Shown here in pieces: positions 1 to 8,126 of a DNA stretch of 64,000 nt. Source of the stretch: DTU064 sp045588245 (lineage in GTDB: Bacteria; Bacillota; Clostridia; Oscillospirales; CAG-272). The stretch lies in the NCBI GenBank assembly GCA_045588245.1, contig JAZNDW010000028.1, forward strand, positions 72,288 through 136,287, written 5' to 3'. How positions within the stretch are numbered: the stretch's first letter is position 1; every line of letters starts with the position of its first letter. Both the position numbers and the translations under genes were made by a program. Under the pieces are notes generated by a model that was not told where the DNA came from, did not search any database, and saw nothing but the letters and a program-made list of their open reading frames with translations.

Positions 1-488
1 ACGGTCTTGCCCGGAACGTATTTGGCGCAGCGAACGCCGTGCATGGCTACTGTTGTAGGCTCAAAGAATGCACCGAGCTTGAAGCTGACCTCGTCAGCTA
101 TCGGTACGGTGTTAACAGCGGGCAAAGCCACGTATTCGGCAAAGCTGCCGTTACGGCGCGAGCCGATGAATGTGTAATGCTTGCAAAGCGAATACTGACC
201 GCGCATACAGTCTGTGCATTTCATGCAGGGAACGAGCGGCACACCTGCAATTCGCTGACCGACGTATCTGTCGGTGACGCCCTCACCAAGTTCAACGATC
301 GTGCCCGAAAACTCATGACCTAAAATGATCGGGAAGAAGTGACACGCATTTCCGTTGACTCTCGGCAGGTCTGAGCCGCAGATTCCCGTATATTTAACTC
401 TGACGAGCACCTCGCCCGGTGCGGGCTTCGGTGTTTCTGTTTTTTCGTATCTGATATCAAAAGGACCGTGAACGACACCTGCGTACAT
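1..488 (-). CDS. Zinc-dependent medium-chain polyol dehydrogenase, GatD/TarJ-like (partial, C-terminus outside window)
   Basis: The frame opens at an ATG at 488, preceded by AAGGAG, and stays open to the window edge, so the C-terminal half is missing. The visible 162 residues show the catalytic-zinc signature of medium-chain alcohol/polyol dehydrogenases (GICGSD at 35-40, GHE at 57-59) and the four-cysteine structural zinc lobe at about 88-102. Relatives such as galactitol-1-phosphate dehydrogenase and the ribulose-5-phosphate reductase TarJ interconvert sugar phosphates and alditol phosphates with NAD(P). It starts 14 bases after a cytidylyltransferase gene and is the fourth gene of the operon, so I infer reduction of a ketose phosphate before CDP activation. 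The substrate cannot be read from the sequence; a catabolic GatD-like role is the alternative. Confidence 0.85.
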   Translation of the reverse strand, partial: MYAGVVHGPFDIRYEKTETPKPAPGEVLVRVKYTGICGSDLPRVNGNACHFFPIILGHEFSGTIVELGEGVTDRYVGQRIAGVPLVPCMKCTDCMRGQYSLCKHYTFIGSRRNGSFAEYVALPAVNTVPIADEVSFKLGAFFEPTTVAMHGVRCAKYVPGKT

Positions 489-502
489 TGTTATGTCTCC
501 TT

Positions 503-1237
503 TTATATGGGTTTTTCATTTTCGGCGCAAGGGCGCGCATTGGGGAAGAAATCATTGAGCAGTATCGTCAGAAGGTGCAGGTCCCCCGGATACGTGATCT
601 TTAGATTCAAAACCTCGGAGTGAACGATCTTCATCGGAATATTATGCTCCATTGCGATTGCACCGGCAGAGGTCATAGCCTCAAGCTCGGCTTCATCGGC
701 ACCGCAGTAAATGCCGTAAATCGCACCAAAGCGGAATGCTTCGGGCGATGCACCCGAAACTATGCGCTGACGGGGAACGACGCGTTCGATGAATTCCTCC
801 TCTGTCGTCATGTAAACCGTGTCATACTGTGCCTGTCCCAGCGTTGCACCGCCGTATTCGTTAACGGCGTTGATGATCTTTGCAACACCGTTTTTATCGC
901 AGTAAGGATGCGTTGCATCGTGAATGAGCACGACGTCATCTTTCTTAGCCCAGTCCTTCATCGCGCAAAGTCCGTTTTTGACGGAGCTTGAACGGTTCGG
1001 ACCGCCCTTCGTTATCGCGGCGACTTTGTCAGCACCGAGCCATTCGGACCACGCTCTAACGTATTCGATCCAGCTTTCGTGCGAAACGATAACGATCTTG
1101 TCTATGGAATCGCAATTCTGATGTGCTTCGAGAATGTATGAGAAAATAGGGCGGTTGTGCAGCTCAATGTACTGCTTTGGTACGTCGGCACCGAGTCTTG
1201 TTCCGCTGCCGCCCATCATAAGTAAAAGAATGTTCAT
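503..1237 (-). CDS. IspD/TarI-family cytidylyltransferase
   Basis: This 244-residue protein has the Rossmann-type nucleotidyltransferase fold of the IspD/TarI family: a CTP-binding loop GGSGTRLGADVPKQY at 9-23, GGPNRSSSVKNGL at 78-90, HDATHPY at 106-112 and NLKITYPGDL near 212. The family transfers CMP from CTP to a polyol phosphate: methylerythritol phosphate for IspD, ribitol-5-phosphate for TarI. The usual arginine in the HDA(A/V)RP motif is histidine here, which argues against a standard housekeeping IspD. Its neighbours are a GatZ-like protein and a polyol dehydrogenase, as in the TarI-TarJ pairs that make CDP-ribitol. I infer a CDP-alditol synthetase for surface glycan. The ATG at 1237 follows a GGAGG at good distance. 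Confidence 0.8.
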   Translation of the reverse strand: MNILLLMMGGSGTRLGADVPKQYIELHNRPIFSYILEAHQNCDSIDKIVIVSHESWIEYVRAWSEWLGADKVAAITKGGPNRSSSVKNGLCAMKDWAKKDDVVLIHDATHPYCDKNGVAKIINAVNEYGGATLGQAQYDTVYMTTEEEFIERVVPRQRIVSGASPEAFRFGAIYGIYCGADEAELEAMTSAGAIAMEHNIPMKIVHSEVLNLKITYPGDLHLLTILLNDFFPNARPCAENEKPI

Positions 1238-1258
1238 TGTGTCCTCCGTAACTTAGCT

Positions 1259-2590
1259 TTAAGAAAAATGATAACGGTTGATGACGTAATTCGTCTTTGT
1301 TGCGTAGTTATATTCCTCAATAACGTCGATGATATGGCTCTTCACGAGCTCGCGCGCATCGGGACTGAGCATACCCTCACGCACCATGATGTATTGGTTA
1401 GGTAAAAACTGACGTAACAGACCGTGAGGAATTCTGCGGCTGTTGATGTTTGCAAAAAGTTTTTCAATAGCATCGTTTACGCGTTTGTCGGGATAATAAT
1501 AACGTGAGCGGTCTGAAAGCGAATATTGACGCTTCAGATGAAGCTCAAGTTCGCTGCCGCGATAGTATTTGCGCCAATGGCGGTCATCTTCGAGCATAAC
1601 TTCTTCGAGAACTTCGCGGAAATGAGACTGATCGTCATAGGGGAAGAGCTGTTCTTCGATCATGTTGAGCGCGAAAAGTGCTTCGCGCAGCGCGTATGTG
1701 AGTGCGGGACCGACCTTCAGTATGGCGATACCGTCGGCTACCATTTCGCGCAGGTGGAAAATGGGCTGATAGTCGGTCGAGTGTCCCTCCATAACGAGGG
1801 AAGGGTGCTTTCTGACGGCTTCGCAAAGTTCGCTCGTTTTGAGTCTGTTGTAGCAAGCAATGTTTTCGTTGCCGAACTCAACGCCGGGCTGAACGACGAT
1901 GCCGACGACGTTTTCCATGGCGTTAGGCATGCCTAATTTTTCAAATTCCGCCGTGTAAGCATTAAGCGTTGCTTCAAGGTCTTCAACTCGTGTGACGGAA
2001 ATAGTGTCATCCTCGTTTTGCTCACCTCCGGGGATCGGAACCTCGCTTCCGATGATGTAAACGGGACGTACCTCGGCGTGATTATTTTCAAGAAGCTTAA
2101 AATACTCCTCCTCACAGGCGCGGTACAGACGTGCTCCGCGGCGGGCTATCGTTGAAAGCAGAAGCGGCTTGTCCCTCGGGTCGTCTGCCAGACGCATACT
2201 CGTGTCAAGGTGGATCTTTTTGTATCCTGCGGCAACATACTCACGGACGAGCGCTTCGGCTTTTTCCATAGCAACATCTTCTTTTTCTTTATACCACGGA
2301 AGCGGACCGAGATGGTCTCCTCCCAAAATGACACCGGATTTCGGGAAGTTCACTCTGTCAGCGATCTCATATACCATATCTCTAAAGTCGGCAGGACGCA
2401 TGCCCGTGTATCCGCCGAGCTGATTTACCTGATTGGCGGTAGCTTCGATAAGGATACTGTCGTTAAAACGAACGCCTTGCTGTAGGCAGGCTTCAATGAC
2501 GATCGGGTTGGCGGTGCAGAAAGACGGAATACCGCAGGATATTCCGCGCTGACGTTTTTCGATTATATTTCGGATAAAATTGTTATTCAT
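1259..2590 (-). CDS. D-tagatose-1,6-bisphosphate aldolase GatZ/KbaZ-family protein
   Basis: The 443 residues match the GatZ/KbaZ family along their length, with the characteristic blocks EATANQVNQLGGYTGMRP near 48, GGDHLGP near 90, a KIHLDTSMR segment near 124 and EGHSTDYQ near 260. In enterobacteria GatZ/KbaZ stabilises the class II aldolase GatY/KbaY that splits tagatose bisphosphate. No GatY-like aldolase is present here. Instead the gene lies 52 bases after a glycosyltransferase gene and 21 bases before a cytidylyltransferase gene, which suggests it helps make the sugar or alditol phosphate that is then activated with CTP. This is inference; the motif assignment itself is strong. A hairpin (2616-2634) lies between it and the upstream gene. 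Confidence 0.88.
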   Translation of the reverse strand: MNNNFIRNIIEKRQRGISCGIPSFCTANPIVIEACLQQGVRFNDSILIEATANQVNQLGGYTGMRPADFRDMVYEIADRVNFPKSGVILGGDHLGPLPWYKEKEDVAMEKAEALVREYVAAGYKKIHLDTSMRLADDPRDKPLLLSTIARRGARLYRACEEEYFKLLENNHAEVRPVYIIGSEVPIPGGEQNEDDTISVTRVEDLEATLNAYTAEFEKLGMPNAMENVVGIVVQPGVEFGNENIACYNRLKTSELCEAVRKHPSLVMEGHSTDYQPIFHLREMVADGIAILKVGPALTYALREALFALNMIEEQLFPYDDQSHFREVLEEVMLEDDRHWRKYYRGSELELHLKRQYSLSDRSRYYYPDKRVNDAIEKLFANINSRRIPHGLLRQFLPNQYIMVREGMLSPDARELVKSHIIDVIEEYNYATKTNYVINRYHFS

Positions 2591-2642
2591 AATAATGTGT
2601 AGTCCTCTCTTGTATGCCGCAAAATTATAGCGGCGTCAAATA

Positions 2643-3422
2643 TCATTTGTTGATCTTACGGTATTTGTTAACGCTTCGTACAACGTAGCAAAGCCAGCTT
2701 TTTACTGCTGTTGGAATGCCGATGCCGGCTTTGATGTACGTTTTGAACGTTCTTTTGGCGGCGCGCAGCTTGTTTGACGAAAGTGAAGATGCGCCGACTC
2801 GGTATATCAAAAGCGGCTGATCTATACCCGTCGCAGTAACATTTCGATCGCGCAGTATGCGGATCCATGCGGCGTAGTCCTCGCAGATCTCGTTGTCGGT
2901 TTCGGTGAAGCATCCATCGAGCAAATCTCGTTTTATAAGAACCGACGAGCACGAGATTATGTTCTGCTTCAATATTTCGGAGTACGATACTGTCGGCGGC
3001 ACGTGAAGAATGTCTCCGATAACGTCACCGTTGGCATTGATGAAAGAAGACGCCGAAAAAACGAAATCCGAACTGTGAGCTATAGCGGCATCGAGCTGTA
3101 ACGAGAGCTTTTCGGGCAACCACAAGTCGTCGCTGTCAAGAAACGCTATCCATTCGCCTGCGGCACGGTCGATAGCATGCCGACGCGCAGCGGCGGCTGA
3201 GTGACAGTCCGTCATCTGATAAACTCGGATGCGGCTGTCGGCTGCAGATTCAGCCAACGCGACAGAGTAGGTGCCGTCGGATGAGCCGTTGTCGACGATA
3301 ATGAGTTCCCAGTCCGTATACGTCTGACGTTTTGCCGCCCCGATTGCTTCGGTGATGTAATTTTCGCAGTTCAGAGCAGGCATAACGATGCTGACGTGCG
3401 GAGACTTTTTTTCGTTTTGCAT
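2643..3422 (-). CDS. Family 2 glycosyltransferase
   Basis: The 259-residue product is a GT-A glycosyltransferase of family 2. It begins with HVSIVMPALNCENYI, has the nucleotide-binding VDNGSSDGT segment near 44 and the metal-binding LDSDDLW near 95. These enzymes transfer a sugar from a nucleotide sugar to a growing glycan at the cytoplasmic face of the membrane. I chose the ATG at 3422 because AAGGAG lies six bases upstream; a longer frame exists but has no ribosome site. It is the first gene of the minus-strand operon and is read from a promoter at 3501-3529. A short basic C-terminus suggests peripheral membrane attachment. Donor and acceptor are unknown. Confidence 0.85.
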   Translation of the reverse strand: MQNEKKSPHVSIVMPALNCENYITEAIGAAKRQTYTDWELIIVDNGSSDGTYSVALAESAADSRIRVYQMTDCHSAAAARRHAIDRAAGEWIAFLDSDDLWLPEKLSLQLDAAIAHSSDFVFSASSFINANGDVIGDILHVPPTVSYSEILKQNIISCSSVLIKRDLLDGCFTETDNEICEDYAAWIRILRDRNVTATGIDQPLLIYRVGASSLSSNKLRAAKRTFKTYIKAGIGIPTAVKSWLCYVVRSVNKYRKINK

Positions 3423-3500
3423 TGGCTTCTCCTTCGTAATAATACTCCCAAAAAAATCGGAAGATAGAAACGCATAATCCACCACGTTACAATTAAAATC

Positions 3501-3529
3501 ATTTTATCATACATTATAATAAAATGCAA
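3501..3529 (-). promoter_or_regulatory. Sigma-A promoter of the glycosyltransferase/CDP-alditol operon
   Basis: On the minus strand TTGCAT (3529-3524) and TAAAAT (3506-3501) are 17 bases apart, about 80 bases upstream of the glycosyltransferase start. The stretch from here to 3663 is AT-rich and shows no gene. Confidence 0.6.
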
Positions 3530-3663
3530 GGAAATTTGACTTTTATCGCGCAAGATGAGCACGCTCACAACGCGCCGTAAGTAAGATTCAACATAATATA
3601 TTTGAAATGTTTGTACAGATTCAATATTATTCATGAACGAAATGAAAACAACGCAACTTTTAC

Positions 3664-3692
3664 TTGCTGTTTTCGACATAATGTGGTATAAT
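3664..3692 (+). promoter_or_regulatory. Sigma-A promoter of the sugar transferase gene
   Basis: TTGCTG (3664-3669) and TATAAT (3687-3692) are 17 bases apart. Transcription would start near 3699, giving a leader of about 100 bases that contains a short open frame (3767-3817). Confidence 0.75.
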
Positions 3693-3766
3693 CAGCCCGA
3701 ATAAACCGTTATTTGCATGAAGTGTTGCTAATTAAAGTTGCGTTTTTTGCGAAGACGGAGAACACT

Positions 3767-3817
3767 ATGTTATCAGTCAAAGGAATGTTGATAGAATATC
3801 ATGAGTGGAAAAAATAA
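3767..3817 (+). CDS. Possible 16-residue leader peptide overlapping the sugar transferase start
   Basis: An ATG at 3767, with CGGAG seven bases upstream, opens a 16-codon frame ending at TAA 3817. It overlaps the first codons of the sugar transferase in another frame. The sugar transferase ATG at 3801 has only a weak site of its own, so ribosomes ending here could re-initiate there. Nothing else supports the peptide being made. Confidence 0.3.
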   Translation: MLSVKGMLIEYHEWKK

Positions 3818-5234
3818 AATCGAGCGTGAAAACACAAAAGGAATCGTCCGAAGTCTGGAAAGCCTGCTTGAAGTAGCGATACTTACGGTGATGTATTACA
3901 TCATCTGGCGGGTGGGGTACGGTGCCGACGGATTCCCGGCGTATTCACATAACGGTAAATATGTCCTGATGGGACTGTATGCGTTTTTAACGTATTTATT
4001 GTTTGAAAACATGGATGGTTTCATGTTCGGCAATCTACGGAAAACCGACCTGATAATCACTCAGATAATTGCGATCTTTATGGTGAATTTTATCACCTAT
4101 TTTCAGCTTTGCCTGATAGCAAATGCGCTTATCAGCCCGATTCCGATGCTTATTCTTTTTGCGGTTGACGTGATAATGGAGATAGCATTTGTTTATCTTT
4201 ACGTTTCGATCTATTATCAGCTGTATGCACCGCATAACATGATAATGGTTTTCGGAACGGATAATGCTATGGTGCTCAAGGTAAAGATGGACACCAGACG
4301 CGACAAATATAAAATCAAAAAGCTTATTAATGTCGACGAAGGCTTCGATAAGATCATCGGTGAGATCGTTAAATATGATGCCGTGGTTATCAACGACGTG
4401 CCTACGCAAATCAGAAATGATATTTTGAAGTTCTGCTATAAAAATCGCATCCGTGCCTATGTCGTTCCGAAAATTTCGGACGTACTCATGCGTGGCGCAC
4501 GTGACATTTCACTGTTTGATACGCCTATCGTTATGGTAAAAGGAACGGGTCTGACGGTCAGCCAGCGTTTCTGCAAGCGGCTATTTGACATCGTTATGAG
4601 TCTATTCATAATGGTGCCGATCCTTCCTGTAATGTTAATTATCTCAATAGCTATTAGGATCGAGGATGGAGGTCCTGCCTTCTATAAGCAGGAACGTGTC
4701 ACCGTTGGCGGAAAGCCGTTCCAGATACTCAAATTCCGCAGCATGATAGTCAATGCCGAACAGCTCCACGGAGCCGTTATGGCAACGGATAACGATCCCA
4801 GAATCACAAAGGTCGGACGTTTTATACGCGCGACCCGTCTTGACGAGCTGCCTCAGATATTCAATATTTTTATGGGCGACATGAGTTTTGTCGGTCCGCG
4901 TCCCGAACGCACTGAGTACGCCGAGAGATATCTTGACGATATTCCCGAATTTGATTACCGACTCAAGGTAAAGGGCGGACTTACGGGGTACGCTCAGGTC
5001 TACGGTAAATATAACACCAGTGCATACGATAAGCTTCGTCTTGACTTGATGTATATTGAAAATTATTCATTCTGGCTTGATATGAAGCTGATCCTTTTGA
5101 CGCTTCGAATCATTTTTATCAAATCGAGCACCGAAGGGGTCGATAAGGCTGCTGAAAACGGTAGGATCGCCGTTGAGATCGCGGATAAAGTGAAACATGA
5201 ACATGACATCGACAGCGGCGAAGAGAAAGTATAA
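3801..5234 (+). CDS. Polyprenyl-phosphate sugar-1-phosphate transferase (exopolysaccharide initiating enzyme)
   Basis: The 477-residue protein has about four N-terminal membrane segments (roughly 15-130), a cytoplasmic Rossmann-like middle region, another membrane hairpin near 258-282 and a C-terminal bacterial sugar transferase domain. That domain shows KQERVTVGGKPFQILKFRSM, the acidic DELPQIFN motif and MSFVGPRPE. The family moves a sugar-1-phosphate from a UDP-sugar onto undecaprenyl phosphate, the first step of capsule, exopolysaccharide or O-antigen-like chains. It is divergent from the glycosyltransferase operon, and together they form a surface-glycan region. It ends with an intrinsic terminator and is monocistronic. 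The sugar cannot be assigned. Confidence 0.92.
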   Translation: MSGKNKIERENTKGIVRSLESLLEVAILTVMYYIIWRVGYGADGFPAYSHNGKYVLMGLYAFLTYLLFENMDGFMFGNLRKTDLIITQIIAIFMVNFITYFQLCLIANALISPIPMLILFAVDVIMEIAFVYLYVSIYYQLYAPHNMIMVFGTDNAMVLKVKMDTRRDKYKIKKLINVDEGFDKIIGEIVKYDAVVINDVPTQIRNDILKFCYKNRIRAYVVPKISDVLMRGARDISLFDTPIVMVKGTGLTVSQRFCKRLFDIVMSLFIMVPILPVMLIISIAIRIEDGGPAFYKQERVTVGGKPFQILKFRSMIVNAEQLHGAVMATDNDPRITKVGRFIRATRLDELPQIFNIFMGDMSFVGPRPERTEYAERYLDDIPEFDYRLKVKGGLTGYAQVYGKYNTSAYDKLRLDLMYIENYSFWLDMKLILLTLRIIFIKSSTEGVDKAAENGRIAVEIADKVKHEHDIDSGEEKV

Positions 5235-5245
5235 AACAAACGTTA

Positions 5246-5279
5246 AGGCATCCGAGTATGTTTCGGATGCCTTTTTTTG
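5246..5279 (+). terminator. Intrinsic terminator after the sugar transferase gene
   Basis: A perfect ten-base stem AGGCATCCGA/TCGGATGCCT with a seven-base loop is followed by a run of T. Confidence 0.92.
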
Positions 5280-5285
5280 TTGTAT

Positions 5286-5315
5286 TTGACATTTTACGTC
5301 AAAATATTATATAAT
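5286..5315 (+). promoter_or_regulatory. Sigma-A promoter of the surface protein gene
   Basis: Consensus TTGACA (5286-5291) and TATAAT (5310-5315) are 18 bases apart, about 37 bases upstream of the chosen start. Confidence 0.8.
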
Positions 5316-5351
5316 ATCGTATAACGAAAATCATTTGTCGTGAGGATGATC

Positions 5352-6470
5352 ATGAAACGGGCAGTTACGGTGACTTCAGTGATAATAATGCTATTAATAA
5401 CGGTGACTTTTTCAGCTTATGCCCGCGCGGACAAAAATGTAAACGTAGCACCGGATGCGAAGATAGATGCGCCCGAATGTAAAGCGGAAGCATCTGTATC
5501 TGCGCTGTGCGACGGAAAGTACCCCGATGTTTCTTATCAACAAACAGCGTACGACTGCTATAATTCCCACGATTATTTGGGACCGCTACCGTCGGTGGAT
5601 GATTACGCCGCATATGATAACGTCGAAACGATTACGTTTACATGGGAAAACGACGTGACTGTCGGGTCGGTGCATATAGTATTCGTGTGTACGGCACCGA
5701 CACGCGAAGTCTGGTGTATGTTCGGCGGTGCGGATGCGCCTGCGTATTATGAGATCGAATATTTGTCAAACGGAGAGTATGTGTCCGTTGTCGGTGACGG
5801 ATACGGTGTTGCACGTGACACGGTAAATGTTACGGAGTTTGATACAGTTACGACTCGATCGATCCGCATAACGATGACGAAGCTCACCGATGCCGAACGG
5901 GTGTCTTATGTAGACGGCGAAGCTGCTGTGATCAACGGCGGTCCTGAGGGGCTTGTGTACCGTTATCTCGGAATCGGAGTTGCTGAAATAATGGTGTATA
6001 CGGCAGAGCCGAATGAAACTCCGACATTGACGGAAACGAACGCGATCGAAACGGGAAAGCACGAAACAACACCTGAGCAAACAACCAAGGCACCCGAAAA
6101 AGAAACGACTAAAGATACGACCAAAGATACAGAAAAAGAAACGGATGCTCCTATACAGACGAGCGACGTTGACACAGATCCCGATGCGCCAGAGGTGACA
6201 ACTGATACTGATGGTGACGGAACGGTTGCCGACACAATTGAAACGGCAGACACTGAGACCGAAAGTGACGAAGCGACGGAAACTGTGACCGATACAAGCG
6301 AAAACCATACGTCGGCTCACGATACGCTCTATCTTAACGACGGATCGGCATTTGACGATGGCGGTTACGGGGTGCTATGGCATTCGTGGTACATTATTGC
6401 GGCAATTGCCGCGGCTTTAATTGCTGTAGCTGCTGTTACAGTTATTCTGTTAAAGTACAAAAAATATTGA
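5352..6470 (+). CDS. Surface protein with discoidin-like domain, Thr-rich stalk and C-terminal membrane anchor
   Basis: This 372-residue protein of unknown function starts at ATG 5352, where GAGG lies just upstream. It has a signal peptide ending near ARA (about residue 26). A beta-rich domain follows (about 40-215) whose layout (DGKYPDVSY early, then segments like SVHIVF and a late YLGIGVAEIMVY) resembles F5/8-type sugar-binding discoidin folds. Next is a Thr/Glu/Asp-rich stalk of about 110 residues, a hydrophobic segment and the basic tail KYKKY. There is no LPXTG motif, so it is probably held by the transmembrane segment. Lying beside the surface-glycan genes, it may bind or display glycan; the discoidin match is by pattern only. 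Confidence 0.7.
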   Translation: MKRAVTVTSVIIMLLITVTFSAYARADKNVNVAPDAKIDAPECKAEASVSALCDGKYPDVSYQQTAYDCYNSHDYLGPLPSVDDYAAYDNVETITFTWENDVTVGSVHIVFVCTAPTREVWCMFGGADAPAYYEIEYLSNGEYVSVVGDGYGVARDTVNVTEFDTVTTRSIRITMTKLTDAERVSYVDGEAAVINGGPEGLVYRYLGIGVAEIMVYTAEPNETPTLTETNAIETGKHETTPEQTTKAPEKETTKDTTKDTEKETDAPIQTSDVDTDPDAPEVTTDTDGDGTVADTIETADTETESDEATETVTDTSENHTSAHDTLYLNDGSAFDDGGYGVLWHSWYIIAAIAAALIAVAAVTVILLKYKKY

Positions 6471-6477
6471 TAAAAAT

Positions 6478-6507
6478 AGCCGACAGACATCGAAATGTCT
6501 GTCGGCT
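6478..6507. terminator. Bidirectional terminator between convergent genes
   Basis: A 13-base perfect stem with a four-base loop (CGAA) separates the surface protein and the MATE gene. The better T-run is on the minus strand. Confidence 0.85.
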
Positions 6508-6522
6508 ATTCAATGTGAGCTT

Positions 6523-7908
6523 TTATTTGTTTGTTATTTTGTGCCGTCGAGCTTCCCAATCGGAGAATCGATAATAGAGAAAAATCAAAACGGAACAAAG
6601 AACCCAGCCTGCAGGGTACGCAAACGTGATGACCATGACGGAATCTGTGATACGGGAAAAGACGTAAAGATAAAGCTGTCGGAACAGAACGAAAGAAGAA
6701 AGCATAATAATCATAGGGGCGCATGTGTCGCCGGCACCGCGAAGAACGCCTGCAATCGTCTGATTGACGGTGCAGAGCAGATAGAAAGGTGAAATAAAGT
6801 GCAAGAACAGCGTGCCGTATTCAATAACTCCGGGGTCGTCATTGAAGAATGCGACGAGATGGGGGGCGAAAATCATTATCGGAAGCAAAATCGCCGCAGT
6901 GATGACGCATGAAACGGATATACCGACGCGTACACCGAGCCGTGCGCGGTCTGAATTTCCTGCCCCGAAGTTCTGACCTGCGAAGGTTGTGACGGAGAGG
7001 GAAATGCTCTGCATCGGAAGCATGGCGAATGCGTCGATCTTATTATATGCAGACCAGCCCGCCATGCAGTTGGTGTTGAATTTGTTTATGTATGACTGAA
7101 CGAAAACGTTTGAAAAGGATGTTATCGCCATCTGGAACGCGGCGGGTACTCCTATAACAAAAATCTGCTTGAAGATCTGTGAAGAGAAAGTGATGCGGTT
7201 CCATCTTATGCGATAAGGGGCGTTTTTGAACGTCAGCACCGAGATAACGAATATCGCCGAGAGCGCTTGTGCTATAACGGTTGCCCATGCAACGCCTTCG
7301 ACACCCATATCAAAGCCGAGAACGAACCATAGGTCAAGAGCTATGTTAACCGAAGCTGATATGATCAGTGTGATCAACGGCATAACGGAGTTTCCTACGG
7401 CACGGAGTATGCCTGCACCGATGTTATATAGCATCAGTCCCGAGATTCCGGAAAAATAGATGCGGAGATAACGCGAAGCTTCGCCGAAAACGTCATCCGG
7501 AGTATCCATGATCCGCAACATATACGGCGCATAATAATAACCTGCGACGGAAAAGAGAAGGCACATTACCAAAGTCATAATGAGCGCGGTGTGTACCGTG
7601 TCTGAAAGCCGTTTATCATCCTTGGCGCCGGTATATTGGCTGATAACGACACCTGCTCCCGTTGCAAAACCTGCGAAAGTTCCTATTGCGGTATTGATGA
7701 TGGGACCGACGCTGCCAACGGCGGCAAAGGCTTCTTTGCTGACGTAATTTCCGACGACGTATGAGTCTACGGTGTTGTAAAGCTGTTGAAAAAGGTTGCC
7801 GATTAGCAGAGGAATGGCGAAGAGGAGCAGCTGATGGAGTATGTTTCCCTCTGTCATATCGATGTCGGTGCGCCTTGTGAAAAGTCGGCGCAAAATGTTG
7901 ACCTGCAT
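6523..7908 (-). CDS. MATE-family multidrug/toxin exporter
   Basis: The 461 residues form about twelve membrane helices in two similar halves, with the family N-terminus MTEGNILHQLLLFAIPLLIGN and LFQQLYNTVDSYVVGNYV in the first helix pair. MATE proteins use a Na+ or H+ gradient to expel cationic drugs and metabolites; some move lipid-linked sugars. GGGGGT lies eight bases upstream of the ATG at 7908, and a promoter sits at 7951-7979. It is monocistronic and divergent from the sigma factor gene, which shows no functional tie. The substrate is unknown. Confidence 0.92.
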   Translation of the reverse strand: MQVNILRRLFTRRTDIDMTEGNILHQLLLFAIPLLIGNLFQQLYNTVDSYVVGNYVSKEAFAAVGSVGPIINTAIGTFAGFATGAGVVISQYTGAKDDKRLSDTVHTALIMTLVMCLLFSVAGYYYAPYMLRIMDTPDDVFGEASRYLRIYFSGISGLMLYNIGAGILRAVGNSVMPLITLIISASVNIALDLWFVLGFDMGVEGVAWATVIAQALSAIFVISVLTFKNAPYRIRWNRITFSSQIFKQIFVIGVPAAFQMAITSFSNVFVQSYINKFNTNCMAGWSAYNKIDAFAMLPMQSISLSVTTFAGQNFGAGNSDRARLGVRVGISVSCVITAAILLPIMIFAPHLVAFFNDDPGVIEYGTLFLHFISPFYLLCTVNQTIAGVLRGAGDTCAPMIIMLSSFVLFRQLYLYVFSRITDSVMVITFAYPAGWVLCSVLIFLYYRFSDWEARRHKITNK

Positions 7909-7950
7909 TTATTATACCCCCAAGCGCGTCACATCGACGCGCATAAACAA

Positions 7951-7979
7951 AGTATACCACAAAAACACAAATTATGCAA
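7951..7979 (-). promoter_or_regulatory. Sigma-A promoter of the MATE gene
   Basis: On the minus strand TTGCAT and TATACT are 17 bases apart, about 43 bases before the MATE start. Confidence 0.65.
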
Positions 7980-8032
7980 ATGCAAAAATACATATTGGCA
8001 AACGCAGAAAACGTTTTTAAGCGCTTTCGACG

Positions 8033-8061
8033 TTGAAAATGCAAAAAATCAGTGATAAAAT
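8033..8061 (+). promoter_or_regulatory. Sigma-A promoter of the sigma factor operon
   Basis: TTGAAA (8033-8038) and TAAAAT (8056-8061) are 17 bases apart. The implied start near 8068 rules out the upstream GTG at 8052 as the translation start and favours 8127 or 8133. Confidence 0.6.
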
Positions 8062-8126
8062 TAAAAAAGGATGTAAGATTTTCCGCCTGCGGCGGAATAA
8101 TAGAGCGAATCGATTCGGAGGACTTC

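Noticed and set aside
3371..3679. A 102-residue minus-strand frame upstream of the glycosyltransferase
   Set aside because: It overlaps the promoter at 3501-3529 and the glycosyltransferase start in another frame, and has no coding character.
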